From assembly GCF_041262165.1 (NCBI RefSeq), contig NZ_JBGCBY010000008.1, positions 186,001-250,000 on the forward strand: a stretch of DNA of 64,000 bases, written 5' to 3'. Positions 1 through 8,418 of the stretch are shown in pieces. The notes below the pieces were generated by a model. That model was not told where the DNA came from. It saw nothing but the letters and a program-made list of their open reading frames with translations, and did no database searches. This DNA is from Streptacidiphilus sp041262165 (GTDB lineage: Bacteria; Actinomycetota; Actinomycetes; Streptomycetales; Streptomycetaceae). A program made the position numbers and the translations under genes. Within the stretch, counting starts at the first letter, position 1, and every line of letters starts with the position of its first letter.

Positions 1-1330
1 ACACCTGCTGCTTGACGCCCATCTCCTCGAACACGGCCTCGATGACGAAGTCCGCGTCGCCGAAGGCGGCGGCCTTGTCGAGGGAGCCGGTGACCAGGCC
101 CTTGAGGCGGTTGGCGCCGTCCTGGTTGACTCGGCCCTTCGCCAGCAGCTTGTCGATCTCGCCGTGGACGTAGCCCACGCCCTTGTCGACGCGCTCCTGG
201 TCGATGTCGGTCAGCACGACCGGCACCTTGAGCTGGCGGGCGAACAGCAGCGCCAGTTGCGAGGCCATCAGGCCCGCGCCGACGACGCCGACCTTGGTGA
301 CCGGGCGGGCCAGCGCCTTGTCGGGGGCACCGAACGGGCGCTTGCCGCGCTTCTGCACCAGGTTGAAGGCGTAGATGCCGCTGCGCAGTTCGCCGCCCAT
401 GATCAGGTCGGCCAACGCCACGTCCTCGGCGTCGAAGCCCGCCTGCAGACTGGCCGCATCCTTCAGGGTGGCGTCCTTGGCCGCGGCGATGATGTCCAGC
501 GCCCGGTACGGTGCCGGAGCGGCGCCGTGCACCTTGGAGTCGGCGATGGCGCGGCCGTGCGCGACGGCTTGGTCCCAGGCGTCGCCGCGGTCGATCTCGG
601 CGCGCTCGACGACGGTCTCGCCCTTGAGCACGGTGGCCGCCCAGAGCAGGGACTGCTCCAGGAAGTCCGCAGGGGCGAAGATCGCGTCGGCGATGCCCAG
701 GTCGAACACCTGCTTGCCCTTGAGCTGGCGGTTCTGCGAGAGCGAGTTCTCGATGATGACCGAGATCGCCTTCTGCGGGCCGATCAGGTTGGGCAGGATG
801 GTGCAGCCGCCCCAGCCGGGAACCAGGCCGAGGAAGCATTCCGGCAGCGAGAACGCCGGGACGCCGGTGCTCACGGTCCGGTAGTCGCAGTGCAGGCCGA
901 TCTCGACGCCGCCGCCCATCGCCGCACCGTTGTAGAAGGTGAAGGTGGGGACGGGCAGCGCGGCGATCCGCTTGAAGACGTCGTGGCCGCCCTTGCCGAT
1001 GGCCAGCGCGTCGCTGTGCTCCTTGAGCACCTCGACGCCCTTGAGGTCGGCGCCGACCGCGAAGATGAACGGCTTGCCGGTGATGCCGACGGCGACGATC
1101 CCGCCGGCCGCGGCCTCCCGCTCGACCTGGTCCAGCGCCTCGTTGAGCTTCGCCAGCGAGCCCGGCCCGAAGGTGGTGGGCTTGGTGTGGTCGAAGCCGT
1201 TGTCCAGGGTGACGAGCGCGAAGCGGCCGGCGCCCAGCGGCAGGTCGAGGTGGCGGACGTGAGCCGAGGTGACGACCTCGTCCGGGAAGAGCTCGTGAGC
1301 GCGCTTCAGCAGCGCGGTGGTGTCGGTCAT
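1..1330 (-). CDS. fadB: Fatty-acid oxidation multifunctional protein (enoyl-CoA hydratase / 3-hydroxyacyl-CoA dehydrogenase), 3' end outside window
   Basis: The protein starts MTDTTALLKRAHELFPDEVV and stays open to the left edge of the window, so the C-terminus is missing (about 443 residues visible). The first 300 residues are a crotonase domain, with an oxyanion-hole region around GGGVEIGLHCDYR and the motif PECFLGLVPGWGG. Near residue 335 a Rossmann fold begins (KVGVVGAGLMASQLALLFARQ), the NAD-binding part of 3-hydroxyacyl-CoA dehydrogenase. It would hydrate enoyl-CoA and oxidise the 3-hydroxyacyl-CoA in beta-oxidation. Its ATG overlaps the TGA of the upstream thiolase gene (ATGA), so the two are translationally coupled and probably form one trifunctional complex. 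Confidence 0.9.
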   Translation of the reverse strand, partial: MTDTTALLKRAHELFPDEVVTSAHVRHLDLPLGAGRFALVTLDNGFDHTKPTTFGPGSLAKLNEALDQVEREAAAGGIVAVGITGKPFIFAVGADLKGVEVLKEHSDALAIGKGGHDVFKRIAALPVPTFTFYNGAAMGGGVEIGLHCDYRTVSTGVPAFSLPECFLGLVPGWGGCTILPNLIGPQKAISVIIENSLSQNRQLKGKQVFDLGIADAIFAPADFLEQSLLWAATVLKGETVVERAEIDRGDAWDQAVAHGRAIADSKVHGAAPAPYRALDIIAAAKDATLKDAASLQAGFDAEDVALADLIMGGELRSGIYAFNLVQKRGKRPFGAPDKALARPVTKVGVVGAGLMASQLALLFARQLKVPVVLTDIDQERVDKGVGYVHGEIDKLLAKGRVNQDGANRLKGLVTGSLDKAAAFGDADFVIEAVFEEMGVKQQV

Positions 1331-2550
1331 CACTTGCTTCCCTCTGCAAAGTTGGGGTTCTCCCAGATGACCGTTCCGCCCATGCCCATGCCGATGCACA
1401 TGGAGGTCAGGCCGTAACGGACGTCGGGGCGCTCCTCGAAGCGCCGCGCGAGCTGCGTCATGAGGCGCACGCCGGAGGAGGCCAGCGGGTGGCCGTAGGC
1501 GATCGCTCCGCCGTACGGGTTGACGCGCTCGTCGTCGTCGGCGATGCCGAAGTGGTCCAGCATCGAGAGGACCTGGATGGCGAACGCCTCGTTGATCTCG
1601 AACGCGCCGATGTCGGCGATCGTCAGACCGGCCTTGGCCAGCGCCTTCTCGGTCGCGGGGACCGGGCCGATGCCCATGACCTCGGGCTCCACGCCGACGA
1701 AGGCGTAGGAGACCATGCGCATCTTGACTGGCAGGCCGAGCTCGCGGGCCACGTCCTCGGCGGCGATCAGCGAGGCGGTCGCGCCGTCGTTGAGACCGGC
1801 CGCGTTGCCCGCGGTGATCCGGCCGTGCGGGCGGAACGGGGTCTTCAGGCCCGCCAGCATCTCCATGGTGGTGCCCGGACGCATCGGCTCGTCGGTGCTG
1901 ACCAGGCCCCAGCCGGTCTCACCGGCCGCCTCGTTGGTGCGGCGCACCGCGACCGGCACCAGGTCGGGCTGGATCACGCCGTTGGCGTACGCCTTGGCGG
2001 CCTTGTCCTGGCTGCGGACGGCGTAGGCGTCGCAGCGCTCCTTGGTCAGGTGCGGGAAGCGGTCGTGCAGGTTCTCCGCGGTCATGCCCATGAAGAGGGC
2101 GGACTCGTCGACGACCTTCTCGGACAGGAAGCGCGGGTTCGGGTCCACGCCCTCGCCCATCGGGTGGCGGCCCATGTGCTCGACACCACCGGCGATGGCG
2201 ATGTCGTACGCACCGAAGGCGATGCCGCCGGCGACCGAGGTGGCGGCGGTCATCGCGCCGGCGCACATGCGGTCGATGGAGTAGCCCGGAACCGACTTCG
2301 GCAGGCCCGCCAGCAGAGCGGCGGTGCGGCCCAGGGTCAGGCCCTGGTCGCCGATCTGCGTGGTGGCGGCGATGGCGACCTCGTCCACGCGGGCGGGGTC
2401 GAGGCTCGGGTTGCGGCGCAGCAGTTCCCGGATCGCCTTGATCACCAGATCGTCGGCGCGGGTCTCCGCGTAGATGCCCTTCGGTCCAGCTTTGCCGAAC
2501 GGGGTGCGGACGCCGTCGACGAAGACGACGTCCCTCGCGGTACGAGGCAC
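1330..2550 (-). CDS. fadA: Acetyl-CoA C-acyltransferase (thiolase)
   Basis: This 406-residue thiolase cleaves 3-ketoacyl-CoA to acetyl-CoA and a shortened acyl-CoA. The nucleophilic cysteine lies in IDRMCAGAMTA near residue 95. The catalytic histidine is in GGAIAYGHPLASSGVR and the second cysteine in SMCIGMGMGGT near the C-terminus, so all three thiolase signatures are present. The length is normal for the family. The GTG start has a good ribosome site (GGGAGGAG). It is the first gene of a two-gene operon with the downstream multifunctional enzyme, with an ATGA overlap. A near-palindrome upstream may be the operator of a fatty-acid responsive repressor. Confidence 0.93.
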   Translation of the reverse strand: MPRTARDVVFVDGVRTPFGKAGPKGIYAETRADDLVIKAIRELLRRNPSLDPARVDEVAIAATTQIGDQGLTLGRTAALLAGLPKSVPGYSIDRMCAGAMTAATSVAGGIAFGAYDIAIAGGVEHMGRHPMGEGVDPNPRFLSEKVVDESALFMGMTAENLHDRFPHLTKERCDAYAVRSQDKAAKAYANGVIQPDLVPVAVRRTNEAAGETGWGLVSTDEPMRPGTTMEMLAGLKTPFRPHGRITAGNAAGLNDGATASLIAAEDVARELGLPVKMRMVSYAFVGVEPEVMGIGPVPATEKALAKAGLTIADIGAFEINEAFAIQVLSMLDHFGIADDDERVNPYGGAIAYGHPLASSGVRLMTQLARRFEERPDVRYGLTSMCIGMGMGGTVIWENPNFAEGSK

Positions 2551-2652
2551 GGTGGCTCTCCTCCCAAGTCCCCAAGTGGGGGCCCAAATGACGTAGCGGC
2601 CCTGCTGGACCGGTGGGAGCGGCCGTGGTCGACCACGGTGTCCCTCAGCAGA

Positions 2653-2669
2653 TGCTACCCGCTAGTAAC
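2653..2669. promoter_or_regulatory. Candidate operator upstream of fadA
   Basis: TGCTACCCGCTAGTAAC is an imperfect inverted repeat (GCTAC / GTAAC half sites) about 100 bp upstream of the thiolase start. Its position suggests a regulator of fatty-acid degradation. I cannot assign the regulator. A separate 16-bp perfect palindrome, CCGTGGTCGACCACGG, lies at 2623-2638. Confidence 0.35.
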
Positions 2670-2712
2670 TAAGTTGCCCAGACCGGTCCTGCCGGAGCCG
2701 CTCCGAACACCA

Positions 2713-4146
2713 CTAGGCCTCCGCGCGGGCGACCCTGGCCTGTGCGAACGCCTGGGACAGTACCGGCGCGGTGAGCTCCACCTGCCACGCGCGCGCGCCG
2801 TGGCCGTGCAGGGCGGCGGCGATCGCCTCCGCGGTGGCATTGCGGGGCGGCGCCCAGGAGACCCGGCGCACGAGCTCGGGCGAGACCAGGTTCTCCTGGG
2901 GGAGGTTCAACGTTTCAGCAAGCGTTCCGACCGCGGCGCGCGCCGCCGACAGGCGGGCCGCCGCCAGCGGGTCCTTCTCCGCCCAGGAACGCGGCGGCGG
3001 CGGGCCCTCGTGCGGCGCCGAGGGCGGCGGGAGCTGAGTCTCGGGGATGGCCCGCGCGGACTCGACCGCCGCCATCCACTGCTCCAGCGCACGCCGGTGC
3101 ACGCGCGGGCCGAAGCCGGGCAGTGCCTGCAGCGCGGGCAGGTTCAGCGGCATCGCCAGGGCGGCGGTGACGATCGCGGCGTCAGAGAGGATGCGGCCCG
3201 GGGAGATGTCCCGCTCGCGGGCGACCCGGTCGCGGGTCTGCCAGAGCTCCCGCACGGCGGCGAGCTGGCGGCGGCGGCGTACCTTGTGCACGCCCGAGGT
3301 GCGCCGCCAGGGATCCACCCGGGGCGGCGGCGGGGGAGCGGCCACGATCGCGGCGAACTCCTGCCTGGCCCATTCCAGCTTTCCCTGCGTGGTGAGCTCC
3401 TGCTCCAGGGCGTCCCGCAGGTCCACCAGCACCTCGACGTCCAGGGCCGCGTAGCGCAGCCATGGCTCGGGCAGCGGGCGGGTCGACCAGTCGACGGCGG
3501 AGTGGCCCTTCTCCAGGGTGAACCCGAGCACACTCTCGACCATCGGGCCGAGGCCGACCCGGGGGAAGCCGGCGATCCGTCCGGCCAGTTCGGTGTCGAA
3601 CAGCAGGGTCGGGCGCATGCCGAGCTCGGCCAGGCAGGGCAGGTCCTGGGTCGCCGCGTGCAGTACCCATTCGGTGTCGGCCAGGGCGTCGCCGAGTGAC
3701 GACAGGTCAGGGCAGCCGACCGGGTCGATCAGCGTGCTGCCGGCGCCCTCGCGGCGCAGCTGCACCAGGTAGGCACGCTGCCCGTAGCGGTAGCCGGAGG
3801 CCCGCTCGGCGTCGATGGCGACCGGACCGGTGCCGGCGGCGAAGCGGGCGACGATCTCGGCGAGTGCCTCGGCGTCCGCGACCACGGGGGGGATGCCCTC
3901 GCGCGGTTCCAGCAGCGGGACCGGGCCGCCTGCCTCGGGTCCGCCTGCCTCGGGCTCGCCCGCCTCGCGGTCGCCCAGCTGAGGGGTGTCCGCCTGACGC
4001 GTCTCTGCCCGAGGAGCCTCTGCCGCCGGGGCGCCGGTGCTGCGGGCTGCCGCGGTGTGGGTTGCCGCACTGCGGGCGTCGACGGTGCGGGCGCCGTTGG
4101 CGCGGGCCTCGGCGGTGTCGGGGTTGGCTTCGGGGGCGTCGGTCAC
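2713..4146 (-). CDS. rnd: Ribonuclease D (DEDD 3'-5' exonuclease with HRDC domain)
   Basis: The 477-residue protein has the DEDDy exonuclease core: Exo I (VAIDAERASGYRY), Exo II around HAATQDLPCLAELG and Exo III with RYAALDVEVLVDL. An HRDC-like helical domain follows at about residues 275-350 (LPALQALPGFGPRVHRRALEQW), then an Ala-rich C-terminus. It should trim 3' ends of stable RNAs. The first 80 residues are a low-complexity Ala/Glu/Gly extension with short repeats (EAGGPEAGG) that is longer than usual. The GTG start at 4146 is supported by TAGGCT 6 nt upstream (4153-4158), which fits a leaderless transcript. Confidence 0.9.
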   Translation of the reverse strand: MTDAPEANPDTAEARANGARTVDARSAATHTAAARSTGAPAAEAPRAETRQADTPQLGDREAGEPEAGGPEAGGPVPLLEPREGIPPVVADAEALAEIVARFAAGTGPVAIDAERASGYRYGQRAYLVQLRREGAGSTLIDPVGCPDLSSLGDALADTEWVLHAATQDLPCLAELGMRPTLLFDTELAGRIAGFPRVGLGPMVESVLGFTLEKGHSAVDWSTRPLPEPWLRYAALDVEVLVDLRDALEQELTTQGKLEWARQEFAAIVAAPPPPPRVDPWRRTSGVHKVRRRRQLAAVRELWQTRDRVARERDISPGRILSDAAIVTAALAMPLNLPALQALPGFGPRVHRRALEQWMAAVESARAIPETQLPPPSAPHEGPPPPRSWAEKDPLAAARLSAARAAVGTLAETLNLPQENLVSPELVRRVSWAPPRNATAEAIAAALHGHGARAWQVELTAPVLSQAFAQARVARAEA

Positions 4147-4206
4147 GCGCCAAGCCTACGCCCGCGCGCCCACACGCCCGCCTGCGCGCACTGCCCTGGA
4201 GACGGC

Positions 4207-4277
4207 CGCGCCCCACCGCGCGGGGAGATCCCGAAGGATCGCCTCAGGAGGAACGTTCCCTCGTGCGGTGGGGCGCG
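4207..4277 (-). terminator. Long-loop inverted repeat between whiI and rnd
   Basis: Perfect 13-bp arms, CGCGCCCCACCGC at 4207-4219 and its complement at 4265-4277, flank a 45-nt loop. It lies just 3' of whiI and 5' of the rnd promoter. It could end the whiI transcript, but there is no T-tract. Confidence 0.4.
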
Positions 4278-4299
4278 GGTCGTACCGGTGGATGGGGGG

Positions 4300-5019
4300 T
4301 CAGTGGATGATGCCGGTTCGCAGCGCGACCGCGACCATTCCGGCGCGGTCACCGGTACCGAGCTTGCGGGCGATCCGGGCCAGGTGGCTCTTCACGGTGA
4401 GCGCGGACAGGCCCATGGCGACCCCGATGGCCTTGTTCGACTGACCCTCCGCAACCAGCCGCAGCACCTCGACCTCGCGTCCCGACAGCTCACGGTAGGC
4501 GGGCGGCGGGGGAGTGCCCGGGACCCCGGCGACGACCCCGGGGGCGCCGACCGGTGCGCCCGGCATGCCGGGGCGGCGCAGGTGGCCCGGCAGCGCGCGG
4601 CCGTTCATCCCGGGCGCACCGTTCATACCCGGGCGCTGCGGCAGGCCCGCGTTCACACGGGTGCCGGTGACGACGTACCCCTTCACTCCGCCGGCGAGGG
4701 CGCTGCGCACAGCGCCGATGTCGTCGGCGGCGGAGAGCGCCAGGCCGTTGGGCCAGCCTGCGGCGCGGGTCTCGGCGAGGATCGCCAGCCCCGAACCGTC
4801 GGGAAGGTGGACGTCGGCCACGCAGATGTCGCGCGGGGTGCCGACCCGGGGCCGGGCCTCGGCGAGGGAGGATGCCTCGATCACGTCGCGAACGCCCAGT
4901 GCCCACAGATGACGGGTGACCGTGCTGCGGACCCGCGGGTCCGCGACGACCACCATGGCGGTGGGCTTGGTCGGACGATAGGCGACCAGGTTTGCGGGGT
5001 GCTCGAGAAGAACAGACAC
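4300..5019 (-). CDS. whiI: Atypical response regulator WhiI, LuxR-type HTH
   Basis: This 239-residue protein has an N-terminal receiver-like domain (about 20-120), a Pro/Gly/Met-rich linker (about 125-170) and a C-terminal LuxR/FixJ helix-turn-helix (LSGREVEVLRLVAEGQSNKA ... GLSALTVKSHLARIARKL). The phosphorylation pocket is degenerate: strand 1 ends VVVADPR, giving one acidic residue (Asp27) instead of the usual pair, although Asp69 in ADVHLPDG remains. A phosphorylation-independent receiver is characteristic of WhiI, which works with BldM to control late sporulation genes in Streptomyces. The neighbours (rnd, DUF3000, hemE) match what I recall of the whiI region. GTG start with AGGAGG ribosome site. 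Confidence 0.85.
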   Translation of the reverse strand: MSVLLEHPANLVAYRPTKPTAMVVVADPRVRSTVTRHLWALGVRDVIEASSLAEARPRVGTPRDICVADVHLPDGSGLAILAETRAAGWPNGLALSAADDIGAVRSALAGGVKGYVVTGTRVNAGLPQRPGMNGAPGMNGRALPGHLRRPGMPGAPVGAPGVVAGVPGTPPPPAYRELSGREVEVLRLVAEGQSNKAIGVAMGLSALTVKSHLARIARKLGTGDRAGMVAVALRTGIIH

Positions 5020-5100
5020 CAGGCCTCCTGAGGGGATGGCGCGAAGACCCGGTCACGTGCAGATGGGGAGGGGGTCCTCGTGTGGAAAGGGTCACTGACT

Positions 5101-5128
5101 GCTTCGGCATGATGCGTGCCCGGCTTTA
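5101..5128 (-). promoter_or_regulatory. Candidate sigma-WhiG-like promoter for whiI
   Basis: On the minus strand the sequence reads TAAA-N16-GCCGAAGC about 85 nt before the whiI start. The flagellar/WhiG-type consensus is TAAA-N15-GCCGATAA, so the -10 core GCCGA matches but the spacing is one longer and the last bases differ. whiI is known to depend on WhiG in S. coelicolor; the site itself is inference. Further upstream, TCACT-CTAA-AGTGA at 5201-5214 is a small inverted repeat. Confidence 0.35.
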
Positions 5129-5287
5129 GCGAATGATCACGATTGAGTGAGCATCAAATCGGGCAGTTCGTGCATTTTGACCAACTCGACCGAGCGTAAG
5201 TCACTCTAAAGTGATCAAAAGCGGTCGACACGCCGAAGGTCTGACCGGAATGTCCGTTAAGGAGGTACGGGCCCTGGAACCGGCGTG

Positions 5288-5932
5288 TCAGCCGGGACGA
5301 CGGCGCGTGGGCATCGGCACCACTCCGCCGACGGGCGCGGCCGAGGCGCTGGGGGCGGCCGGGGGCAGCCCGGCACACAGGCACAGCAGCTCGCACCAGG
5401 CCCGCAGATGCTCGGCGAAGCCGCCGGCGGAGGACAGGGCGGACAGCACAGGTGTCCACGAGGCCCGGATCTCGATCTCGGTGGAACTCTCGCGCTCGGC
5501 CAGCGCGCCGAAGTAGTGGGAGGAGCAGAGCGTGACCGTGCCGCTCGGTTCGGTGTACGCGGCAGCCTGCTGCTCCAGCGCGTCCATCAGCCAGGACCAG
5601 CCGACCTCGGACAGCATGGGGTCGCCGCCCATCTCCGGCTCGAGCTCGGCGCGGCCCAGCGACACCAGCCGGAACTCGCCGTTCCACGCCTCGTGGCCGT
5701 GCGGCTCGTGCAGCAGCACCAGTCGCCCGTCGGCCAGTTCCTCCCCGTCCACCTCGACCGTCGCGGTCAGTGCGAAGGCGTACGGGGCGAGTTTGCGTGG
5801 TGCAGGGGTGTCGCCGATCACCACCTCCGGGCGGAGCCGCGCACCGCGCAGGGCCTCCACGGCCTCTCGAAAGGCCGGCGGGACGCCGGGCGCTCCGTCC
5901 TCACTCGCGGGGTGCCCGCTGACCGCTGCCAT
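5288..5932 (-). CDS. DUF3000 family protein
   Basis: The 214-residue soluble protein is of the actinobacterial DUF3000 type, recognised from its core (RLVLLHEPHGHEAWNGEFRLV, EPEMGGDPMLSEVGWSWLMDAL) and from its divergent position next to hemE. There is no signal peptide, membrane segment or catalytic motif I can name. The C-terminal 25 residues are Pro/Ala-rich and probably disordered. ATG start; TAGTCT lies 6 nt upstream (5939-5944), indicating a leaderless mRNA. Function unknown. Confidence 0.8.
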   Translation of the reverse strand: MAAVSGHPASEDGAPGVPPAFREAVEALRGARLRPEVVIGDTPAPRKLAPYAFALTATVEVDGEELADGRLVLLHEPHGHEAWNGEFRLVSLGRAELEPEMGGDPMLSEVGWSWLMDALEQQAAAYTEPSGTVTLCSSHYFGALAERESSTEIEIRASWTPVLSALSSAGGFAEHLRAWCELLCLCAGLPPAAPSASAAPVGGVVPMPTRRRPG

Positions 5933-6021
5933 GCCGGAAGACTAAGACGCGGGCAGCGTGCAACGTCGGAGGCACCACGGGCGCGGCGCAGCGGGTGTTC
6001 GACGCATGCGAGGATTTCACC

Positions 6022-7107
6022 GTGAGCGAGAGCGTGAGCATGAGTGAGAGCAATGCGTTGCAGGGCAGTCGGGCCGCCGTGCAGGACTCCGCGTTCCTGC
6101 GGGCCTGCCGGGGCGAGGCGGTGCCGCACACCCCGGTGTGGTTCATGCGCCAGGCCGGGCGGTCGCTGCCCGAGTACCTGAAGATCCGCGAGGGCATCCC
6201 GATGCTGGACTCCTGCATGATGCCGGAGTTGGTCAAGGAGATCACCCTGCAGCCGGTGCGCCGCCACAACGTGGACGCGGCCATCTACTTCAGCGACATC
6301 ATGGTGCCGCTCAAGGCCATCGGCGTGGACCTGGACATCAAGCCGGGCATCGGCCCGGTCGTCGCCAACCCGATCCGCGACCGCGCCGGCCTGGAGCAGC
6401 TGCGCCCGCTGGAGCCCGGTGACGTGTCGTATGTCACCGAGGCCATCGGTCTGCTGGTTGCCGAGTTGGGCGCGACCCCGCTGATCGGCTTCGCCGGGGC
6501 CCCCTACACCCTCGCCAGCTATCTGGTCGAGGGCGGCCCGTCGAAGAACCACGAGCACACCAAGGCGCTGATGTACGGCGACCCGGAGCTGTGGCAGGAA
6601 CTGCTCGACCGGCTCGCCGACATCACCGCGGGCTTCCTCAAGGTGCAGATCGAGGCCGGGGCCTCGGCGGTGCAGCTGTTCGACTCCTGGGTCGGTGCGC
6701 TGGCGCCCAACGACTACCGCCGCTCGGTGATGCCGGCCAGCGCCAAGGTGTTTGACGAGGTCGCCGGCTACGGCGTGCCGCGGATCCACTTCGGCGTGGG
6801 CACCGGCGAGCTGCTGGGCCTGATGGGCGAGGCGGGTGCGGACGTCGTCGGTGTCGACTGGCGGGTCCCGCTGGACGAGGCCGCGCGCCGGGTCGGGCCG
6901 GGCAAGGCGCTGCAGGGCAACATCGACCCGACGGTGCTGTTCGCTCCGGAGGCCGCCGTGCGCGCGAAGGCGGACGAGGTCCTGGACGCGGCGGCCGCCA
7001 GCGGTCGCGGACACGTCTTCAACCTCGGCCACGGGGTGCTGCCGAGCACCGACCCCGACGCGCTGACCCGCCTCGTCTCGTACGTGCACGAGCGCAGCGC
7101 GCGCTGA
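6022..7107 (+). CDS. hemE: Uroporphyrinogen III decarboxylase
   Basis: This 361-residue enzyme decarboxylates the four acetate side chains of uroporphyrinogen III to give coproporphyrinogen III. Signature regions are visible: PVWFMRQAGRSLPEY near the N-terminus, GFAGAPYTLASYLVEGG in the middle, and FNLGHGVLPSTDPD at the C-terminus. I place the start at GTG 6022 because GAGGA lies 7 nt upstream; an in-frame GTG at 5995 would add nine residues without a ribosome site. With hemY and hemQ nearby it supplies the coproporphyrin-dependent haem route of Gram-positive bacteria. The gene is divergent from the DUF3000 gene and convergent with the DUF4349 gene. Confidence 0.95.
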   Translation: MSESVSMSESNALQGSRAAVQDSAFLRACRGEAVPHTPVWFMRQAGRSLPEYLKIREGIPMLDSCMMPELVKEITLQPVRRHNVDAAIYFSDIMVPLKAIGVDLDIKPGIGPVVANPIRDRAGLEQLRPLEPGDVSYVTEAIGLLVAELGATPLIGFAGAPYTLASYLVEGGPSKNHEHTKALMYGDPELWQELLDRLADITAGFLKVQIEAGASAVQLFDSWVGALAPNDYRRSVMPASAKVFDEVAGYGVPRIHFGVGTGELLGLMGEAGADVVGVDWRVPLDEAARRVGPGKALQGNIDPTVLFAPEAAVRAKADEVLDAAAASGRGHVFNLGHGVLPSTDPDALTRLVSYVHERSAR

Positions 7108-7112
7108 CGTCT

Positions 7113-7162
7113 CCCGGGGGAGTGGTGGCGTCCCGGTGAGCGGGACACCACCACTCCCGGGG
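7113..7162. terminator. Bidirectional terminator between hemE and the DUF4349 gene
   Basis: A long hairpin with arms at 7113-7135 and 7141-7162 fills the 55-bp gap between two convergent genes. The stem is interrupted by only one or two mismatches and the loop is 5 nt. Confidence 0.75.
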
Positions 7163-8251
7163 TCACTCGTCGTCCGGGTTCCCGGCCGACGGCTCGGCTG
7201 CGAGTTCGGACCTGGGCGTGGGCCCGGGCGTCGCTCGGCGGCGGACGATCCAGCGCGCCAGCCACCATCCCGCTCCCAGCAGCACCAGGAACGGCAGTGC
7301 CGCGGCCAGGCCGATCAGCAGCCCGCGCAGCGTCAGATACAGCGCGTGCCAGCCACCCTTGAGCGCACCGATGGCCGCGGAGCCCGCGCCCTTGGCGTGC
7401 GGAGCGGGCGGCGGGCTGGCCTTCGCGTACAACTGCACCGTCACCGTCGACATGGCCGTCTGCGACTGCAGTGCCTGCTGCTGCGCCTGCAGCGACTCCA
7501 GGTCGGCCTCGCGCTGCGTCAGATCCTGCTCCAGCGTCGTCACGTCCGCGATGCTCTGGGCCCGGTCCATCAGCGCCCGCACCCGCGCCACGCTGGCCTG
7601 CTGGGTCTTGATCCGGCTGTCGATGTCCACCACCTGCTGGGTGACGTCCTGCGCCGAGCGCTGGTGTGCCAACACCACGCCCAGCCGCAGCAGTTGCTGG
7701 TACACCCCGTCGTACGCGTCCGCCGGGACGCGCAGCACCAGTTGCGCCGAGTCGCCGCTCACGTTCGTCGGCTGCGGCAGGGGCATCGCCGGGGCTGCGG
7801 CACTCCCGTTGGTGGACCCGGCGCCGGACCCGTACACCGCTCCCGGGAGGTAGCCGTCGGTCCCAGTCACCTCCGAGTCGACATAGCCACCCGCCGCGTT
7901 GACCAACTGCTCGGCCTGCGCCACCGCGGCGTCCACCCCGTTGGTCCGCAGCTGGATCTGACCGGTATAGATCATCGACCGGCCGCTCGGGACGACCTGC
8001 GTGGGCACCTTCGATCCGGTGCTACCCGACCCGGAGCTCCCCGGCGCACTGCCGTTGGTCGCCGCGCCGGCGGCACTCTTGGCGGCGTCGTTCGACCCCG
8101 GCGGCGCTGCCTGGGCCGCCTGCGGAGCCGCCGCGCTGCTGGCGGACGTGCCGTTCGAGCCGCTGCAGGCCCCCAGCGCCAGGCCGCCGGCCAGCACCAG
8201 CGCCCCCAGCGCCGCTCCCGTCCGTCTGCGGCTGCCTCTTCCGACCATCAT
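7163..8251 (-). CDS. DUF4349 lipoprotein with C-terminal membrane anchor
   Basis: The 362-residue protein begins with a basic lipoprotein signal and a lipobox at LALGAC (about residue 28). A Ser/Gly/Ala-rich linker follows, then the DUF4349 domain (about 90-300) containing a coiled-coil heptad stretch (TTLEQDLTQREADLESLQAQ). One C-terminal membrane helix (GLLIGLAAALPFLVLLGAGWW) and a basic cytoplasmic tail come last. It is therefore an extracytoplasmic envelope protein with two membrane attachments. DUF4349 proteins have no settled function. ATG start with GAGGGG ribosome site. Position between hemE and hemY is conserved in streptomycetes as far as I recall. Confidence 0.85.
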   Translation of the reverse strand: MMVGRGSRRRTGAALGALVLAGGLALGACSGSNGTSASSAAAPQAAQAAPPGSNDAAKSAAGAATNGSAPGSSGSGSTGSKVPTQVVPSGRSMIYTGQIQLRTNGVDAAVAQAEQLVNAAGGYVDSEVTGTDGYLPGAVYGSGAGSTNGSAAAPAMPLPQPTNVSGDSAQLVLRVPADAYDGVYQQLLRLGVVLAHQRSAQDVTQQVVDIDSRIKTQQASVARVRALMDRAQSIADVTTLEQDLTQREADLESLQAQQQALQSQTAMSTVTVQLYAKASPPPAPHAKGAGSAAIGALKGGWHALYLTLRGLLIGLAAALPFLVLLGAGWWLARWIVRRRATPGPTPRSELAAEPSAGNPDDE

Positions 8252-8418
8252 GGTTGCCCCTCAGCTCAGCCCGTGCAGCCCACCCGGTGCGGACCGACTG
8301 CCGATTGGACCCGCCGCTCCGGTCCCGGGTTCCCGACGGTGCGTCACATCCGGGTCACGATCCGGGGCGCATCCGGGGCGCATCCGGGCGCATCCTGGTG
8401 TGTGGAAGAGTGAAGGCC

